Program-made: the position numbers and the translations under genes
Part shown: piece after piece, positions 61,982 through 64,000 of the stretch
How the letters are laid out: the number at the start of each line of letters is the position of its first letter
Numbering within the stretch: the stretch's first letter is position 1
The notes under the pieces: model-generated
What the model was told of the DNA's origin: nothing
Database searches by the model: none
What the model saw: only the letters and a program-made list of their open reading frames with translations
NCBI RefSeq assembly: GCF_046267875.1
Contig: NZ_CP176502.1
Location: forward strand, 372,001-436,000
Source: Mannheimia glucosida
Lineage (GTDB): Bacteria; Pseudomonadota; Gammaproteobacteria; Enterobacterales; Pasteurellaceae
Length of the DNA: 64,000 bases
Reading direction: 5' to 3'

Positions 61982-62449
61982 CTACTCTCGATGATAAGGG
62001 TGATTAATGGTAACCGACCACGCCCGATACAAACTCTCCGCTACCACCACCCGCACCAGTGGGTGTGGTAAGGTTAAAGGCGACAACGACCAACTCTGCT
62101 CGGCAGCGGCTTTGCATTCCGGCGATAATCCTTCTGGGCCGCCAATCAATAACGCTACATCTCGCCCATCGTTTTTCCAGCCCTCTAACTGAGTGGCTAA
62201 CTGCTCGGTTGTCCACGCTTTTCCCGGAATATCCAAAGTCACGATTTTTGCCTTGCCCGCTGCCGCCAACATTGCTTTGCCTTCAAGCTCAAGAATGCGT
62301 TTAGTATCAGCATTCTTGCCCCGTTTTCCTGCCGGAATTTCCACCAACTCAAACGGCATCTCTTTCGGAAAACGGCGTTGATACTCTTCAAACCCTGTCG
62401 TTACCCACGCCGGCATTTTAGTGCCAACCGCAATTAATTGAATTTTCAT
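61982..62449 (-). CDS. rlmH: 23S rRNA pseudouridine-1915 N3-methyltransferase RlmH
   Basis: This 155-residue SPOUT-family enzyme (MKIQLIAVGTKMPAWVTTGF, IPAGKRGKN, LLIGGPEGLSPECKAAAEQS, LPHPLVRVVVAESLYRAWSV) methylates pseudouridine 1915 of 23S rRNA. I chose ATG 62449 because it gives the exact family length. It lies between rsfS and mrdA as in E. coli. Confidence 0.97.
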   Translation of the reverse strand: MKIQLIAVGTKMPAWVTTGFEEYQRRFPKEMPFELVEIPAGKRGKNADTKRILELEGKAMLAAAGKAKIVTLDIPGKAWTTEQLATQLEGWKNDGRDVALLIGGPEGLSPECKAAAEQSWSLSPLTLPHPLVRVVVAESLYRAWSVTINHPYHRE

Positions 62450-62460
62450 CTCTCTTTCAC

Positions 62461-62508
62461 TTACAAGCAGTTTAATTTGCAAAAAATGTTATAAAAATCA
62501 CCGCTTGT
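62461..62508. repeat. USS and decayed inverted partner between rsfS and rlmH
   Basis: Exact ACCGCTTGT at 62500-62508 faces ACAAGCAGT at 62464-62472 (one mismatch). The arms pair imperfectly. As both neighbouring genes run on the minus strand, it may act as a weak terminator or a processing stem. Confidence 0.65.
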
Positions 62509-62526
62509 CGTTCCTTATTGAACTGA

Positions 62527-62841
62527 CTACGCCCAAAGTTTTTCTAATTGATACATCTCACGGCTATCGGATTGCAACAAGTGAACGATCGCCTGTCCGA
62601 AATCCACCACAATCCAATCGGCAACCGCTTTACCTTCATCTCCAAACACCTCGAACCCAGCCTGTTTTGCTTCCGTAATTAAACGCTCTGCCGTTGAAGC
62701 AACGTGACGGCTCGATGTGCCGGTGGCTAAAATCATTGTATCGGTAATGCTGGATTTCCCTTTCACATCAATGGCTAAAATATCTTTTGCTTTTAAATCA
62801 TCTAAGGTATTGGTTAAAAATTCGACTAAATTCTGTTCCAC
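62527..62841 (-). CDS. rsfS: Ribosome silencing factor RsfS
   Basis: This 104-residue protein (DLKAKDILAIDVKGKSSITD, SSRHVASTAERLITEAKQAG, WIVVDFGQAIVHLLQSDSRE) is RsfS/YbeB. It binds L14 and blocks subunit joining during starvation. Length equals E. coli RsfS. It is the first gene of the cluster that runs to lipA. Confidence 0.96.
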   Translation of the reverse strand: MEQNLVEFLTNTLDDLKAKDILAIDVKGKSSITDTMILATGTSSRHVASTAERLITEAKQAGFEVFGDEGKAVADWIVVDFGQAIVHLLQSDSREMYQLEKLWA

Positions 62842-62909
62842 GTTTATTTTCTCATTCTATCTTGTAAAAGCGTTGGATTTTAACACAGATTGGACAGATA
62901 AAAGAAAGA

Positions 62910-62951
62910 AAGCGGTCATTTTTGCAAGATTTTTTGCAAAAATGACCGCTT
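62910..62951 (-). terminator. Terminator of the DMT transporter gene, built on a USS pair
   Basis: AAGCGGTCATTTTTGCAA (62910-62927) and TTGCAAAAATGACCGCTT (62934-62951) pair over 18 bp with a 6-nt loop; the right arm has an exact USS (62945-62953). On the minus strand it is followed by TCTTTCTTTT. Confidence 0.85.
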
Positions 62952-63012
62952 GTTACTTACTCTAAAATGCCTAACTGCTTCCAATACTATGGCATATTTG
63001 CTTTTGTTTTAC

Positions 63013-63882
63013 CTATTTTTTGAGTCGTAGAATAGGGAGTCGATAAATAATCAATGCTATCAAAATCAAGCTGCAACCTAGCCATTTTGTCGCACTAAGT
63101 TGTTCCCCCAATAACATCACGCTCAATAACAATGTCCAAACCGGCTCAAGTAACATAATGAGTGCAGAAGTACCAATATGGCAATATTTTTGCCCCAGTG
63201 TTTGCATTAAAAAACGTAAATTTGTCGCAATCAATACACTTGCGGCAAACCAGAACCACACTTCAGTGGGAATCGGGAAATGCCAAGTTTCCATAAAATA
63301 GGAATACAAGCTACAGACCGCACCAACCATCGCCAATTGAATGGTAATTAAAGGAAACAATGGGACTTGTTTGGCATATTGATTATTTAACACAAAATAT
63401 AACGCCCCAAACACTGATGACACCAGAAAAATCGTACTGCCTAGGGAAAAATGAAAGATGCCTTTCTCGGCAGAAAGAAAGTAAAGCCCACTTAATGCAA
63501 TGGGTAAGGCTAACCAAAAAATCTTCGGTGGCGTATGTTTGAATATCAACCAAGAGAGCAAAGGAGCAATCAGCATCGCAAGGCTCACCAAAAAAGCCCC
63601 TTCACCAAACACTGTACTAAAAGCCAGCCCCAATACCCAAAAAATAGTATAAATTCCGTAAGTAAGACCAGTAATCACCGAATATTTAACTTGAACCTTA
63701 TCTAAACAATACAGCTCTCGATAAGAAAAAGGCAGAAGAATCAAAGAGGCTAATATAAAACGTCCTCCCATAAAACCAATAGGCGGTAATCCCACCAAAG
63801 CATGCTTAGAGAAAAACCAACCCGCTGCAGCAATAAAGGTAACGAGAAAAAGGATTATTTCGCCGAAATATTTTTTGAACAT
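63013..63882 (-). CDS. EamA/DMT-family transporter
   Basis: This 289-residue protein has about ten membrane segments in two EamA repeats, including MGGRFILASLILLPFSYREL and, in the second repeat, ALIMLLEPVWTLLLSVMLLG with the typical E-P-V. I chose ATG 63882 with AGGA 6 bases upstream. The substrate cannot be told; relatives export amino acids, metabolites or drugs. It ends at the USS-derived terminator. Confidence 0.85.
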   Translation of the reverse strand: MFKKYFGEIILFLVTFIAAAGWFFSKHALVGLPPIGFMGGRFILASLILLPFSYRELYCLDKVQVKYSVITGLTYGIYTIFWVLGLAFSTVFGEGAFLVSLAMLIAPLLSWLIFKHTPPKIFWLALPIALSGLYFLSAEKGIFHFSLGSTIFLVSSVFGALYFVLNNQYAKQVPLFPLITIQLAMVGAVCSLYSYFMETWHFPIPTEVWFWFAASVLIATNLRFLMQTLGQKYCHIGTSALIMLLEPVWTLLLSVMLLGEQLSATKWLGCSLILIALIIYRLPILRLKK

Positions 63883-63894
63883 AAAGAATCCTGA

Positions 63895-63923
63895 AAACAA
63901 AGGCTAGCAATAAACTAGCCTTT
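63895..63923 (-). terminator. Terminator of the gene entering from the right edge
   Basis: Arms AAAGGCTAG and CTAGCCTTT (9 bp, 7-nt loop) at 63899-63923, followed on the minus strand by GTTTTC. Confidence 0.65.
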
Positions 63924-63930
63924 ATTTTAG

Positions 63931-64000
63931 CTATTTTGAGCGATAAATTAATACTGCTCTATCGTCAAAAGTGTAATTCCCTTTGGCTACACCCTTAGTT
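63931..64000 (-). CDS. C-terminal end of an unidentified protein (cut by window edge)
   Basis: The minus strand is open from the right edge to a TAG at 63931-63933, giving the last residues TKGVAKGNYTFDDRAVLIYR then SK. The other two frames have stops at once, and a terminator follows at the expected distance. Too short to identify. Confidence 0.5.
   Translation of the reverse strand, partial: TKGVAKGNYTFDDRAVLIYRSK

Overview
The window is AT-rich chromosomal DNA of a gammaproteobacterium of the family Pasteurellaceae. The best sign is the short uptake signal sequence ACAAGCGGT/ACCGCTTGT, found well over a dozen times outside the rRNA genes. This is the 'Apl-type' signal of the Actinobacillus pleuropneumoniae/Mannheimia/Bibersteinia side of the family, not the Haemophilus type (AAGTGCGGT). 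Gene content fits: Sxy/TfoX, a ula ascorbate PTS operon, an FrdABCD fumarate reductase and a non-flagellate housekeeping set. I see no prophage, intact IS element, CRISPR array or plasmid function.

Layout. 1-5.6 kb: ascorbate use. ulaG (cut by the left edge) diverges from a fused ulaA-ulaB gene, a secreted 5'-nucleotidase-type phosphatase, ulaC and ulaD, with a perfect CRP site between the two units. 5.6-9.3 kb: glycerate cluster (glycerate kinase, GntP-type permease, CdaR regulator). 9.4-11.9 kb: an uncharacterised unit of an ATP-grasp ligase, an alpha/beta-hydrolase esterase and a secreted DUF302 protein. 12.1-14.2 kb: a stand-alone Aer-like PAS protein and a CysJ-like diflavin reductase. 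14.3-19.5 kb: the S10 ribosomal protein operon (rpsJ to rpsQ, minus strand) with its promoter and leader. 19.7-26.8 kb: sxy, fumC, lptM, lysA, a glutathione S-transferase, tldD, a small acidic orphan and prmA.

26.9-33.0 kb: a complete rRNA operon on the minus strand, in the order 16S, tRNA-Ile, tRNA-Ala, 23S, 5S, 5S, tRNA-Asp, tRNA-Trp. Its promoter, boxA elements and RNase III processing stems can be read. 33.2-36.5 kb: frdABCD, divergent from epmA. 36.8-44.3 kb: epmA, rarD, an Fsr-type MFS exporter, a BCCT transporter, an isoprenylcysteine-methyltransferase-like protein and murJ. 44.5-48.1 kb: rpsT, mscL and the yigZ-trkH-hemG unit. 48.2-48.4 kb: a MITE-like inverted-repeat element. 48.4-54.6 kb: fmt, modF, acpH and a FecCD-type metal/siderophore ABC transporter whose binding-protein gene faces the other way. 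54.7-62.8 kb: the conserved rsfS-rlmH-mrdA-mrdB-rlpA-dacA-ybeD-lipB-lipA cluster. The window ends with a DMT-family transporter and the last codons of an unidentified gene.

Most of the window is conserved housekeeping. The parts that look less explained are the phosphatase inside the ascorbate operon, the ATP-grasp/esterase/DUF302 unit, the orphan redox PAS next to a diflavin reductase with no obvious partner, the two differing tandem 5S genes, the terminator-like hairpin in the rRNA leader, an inverted repeat ahead of sxy, and several uses of inverted uptake sequences, including one pair inside the tldD coding region. Functions are assigned by recognising families and motifs by eye; no database search was run.
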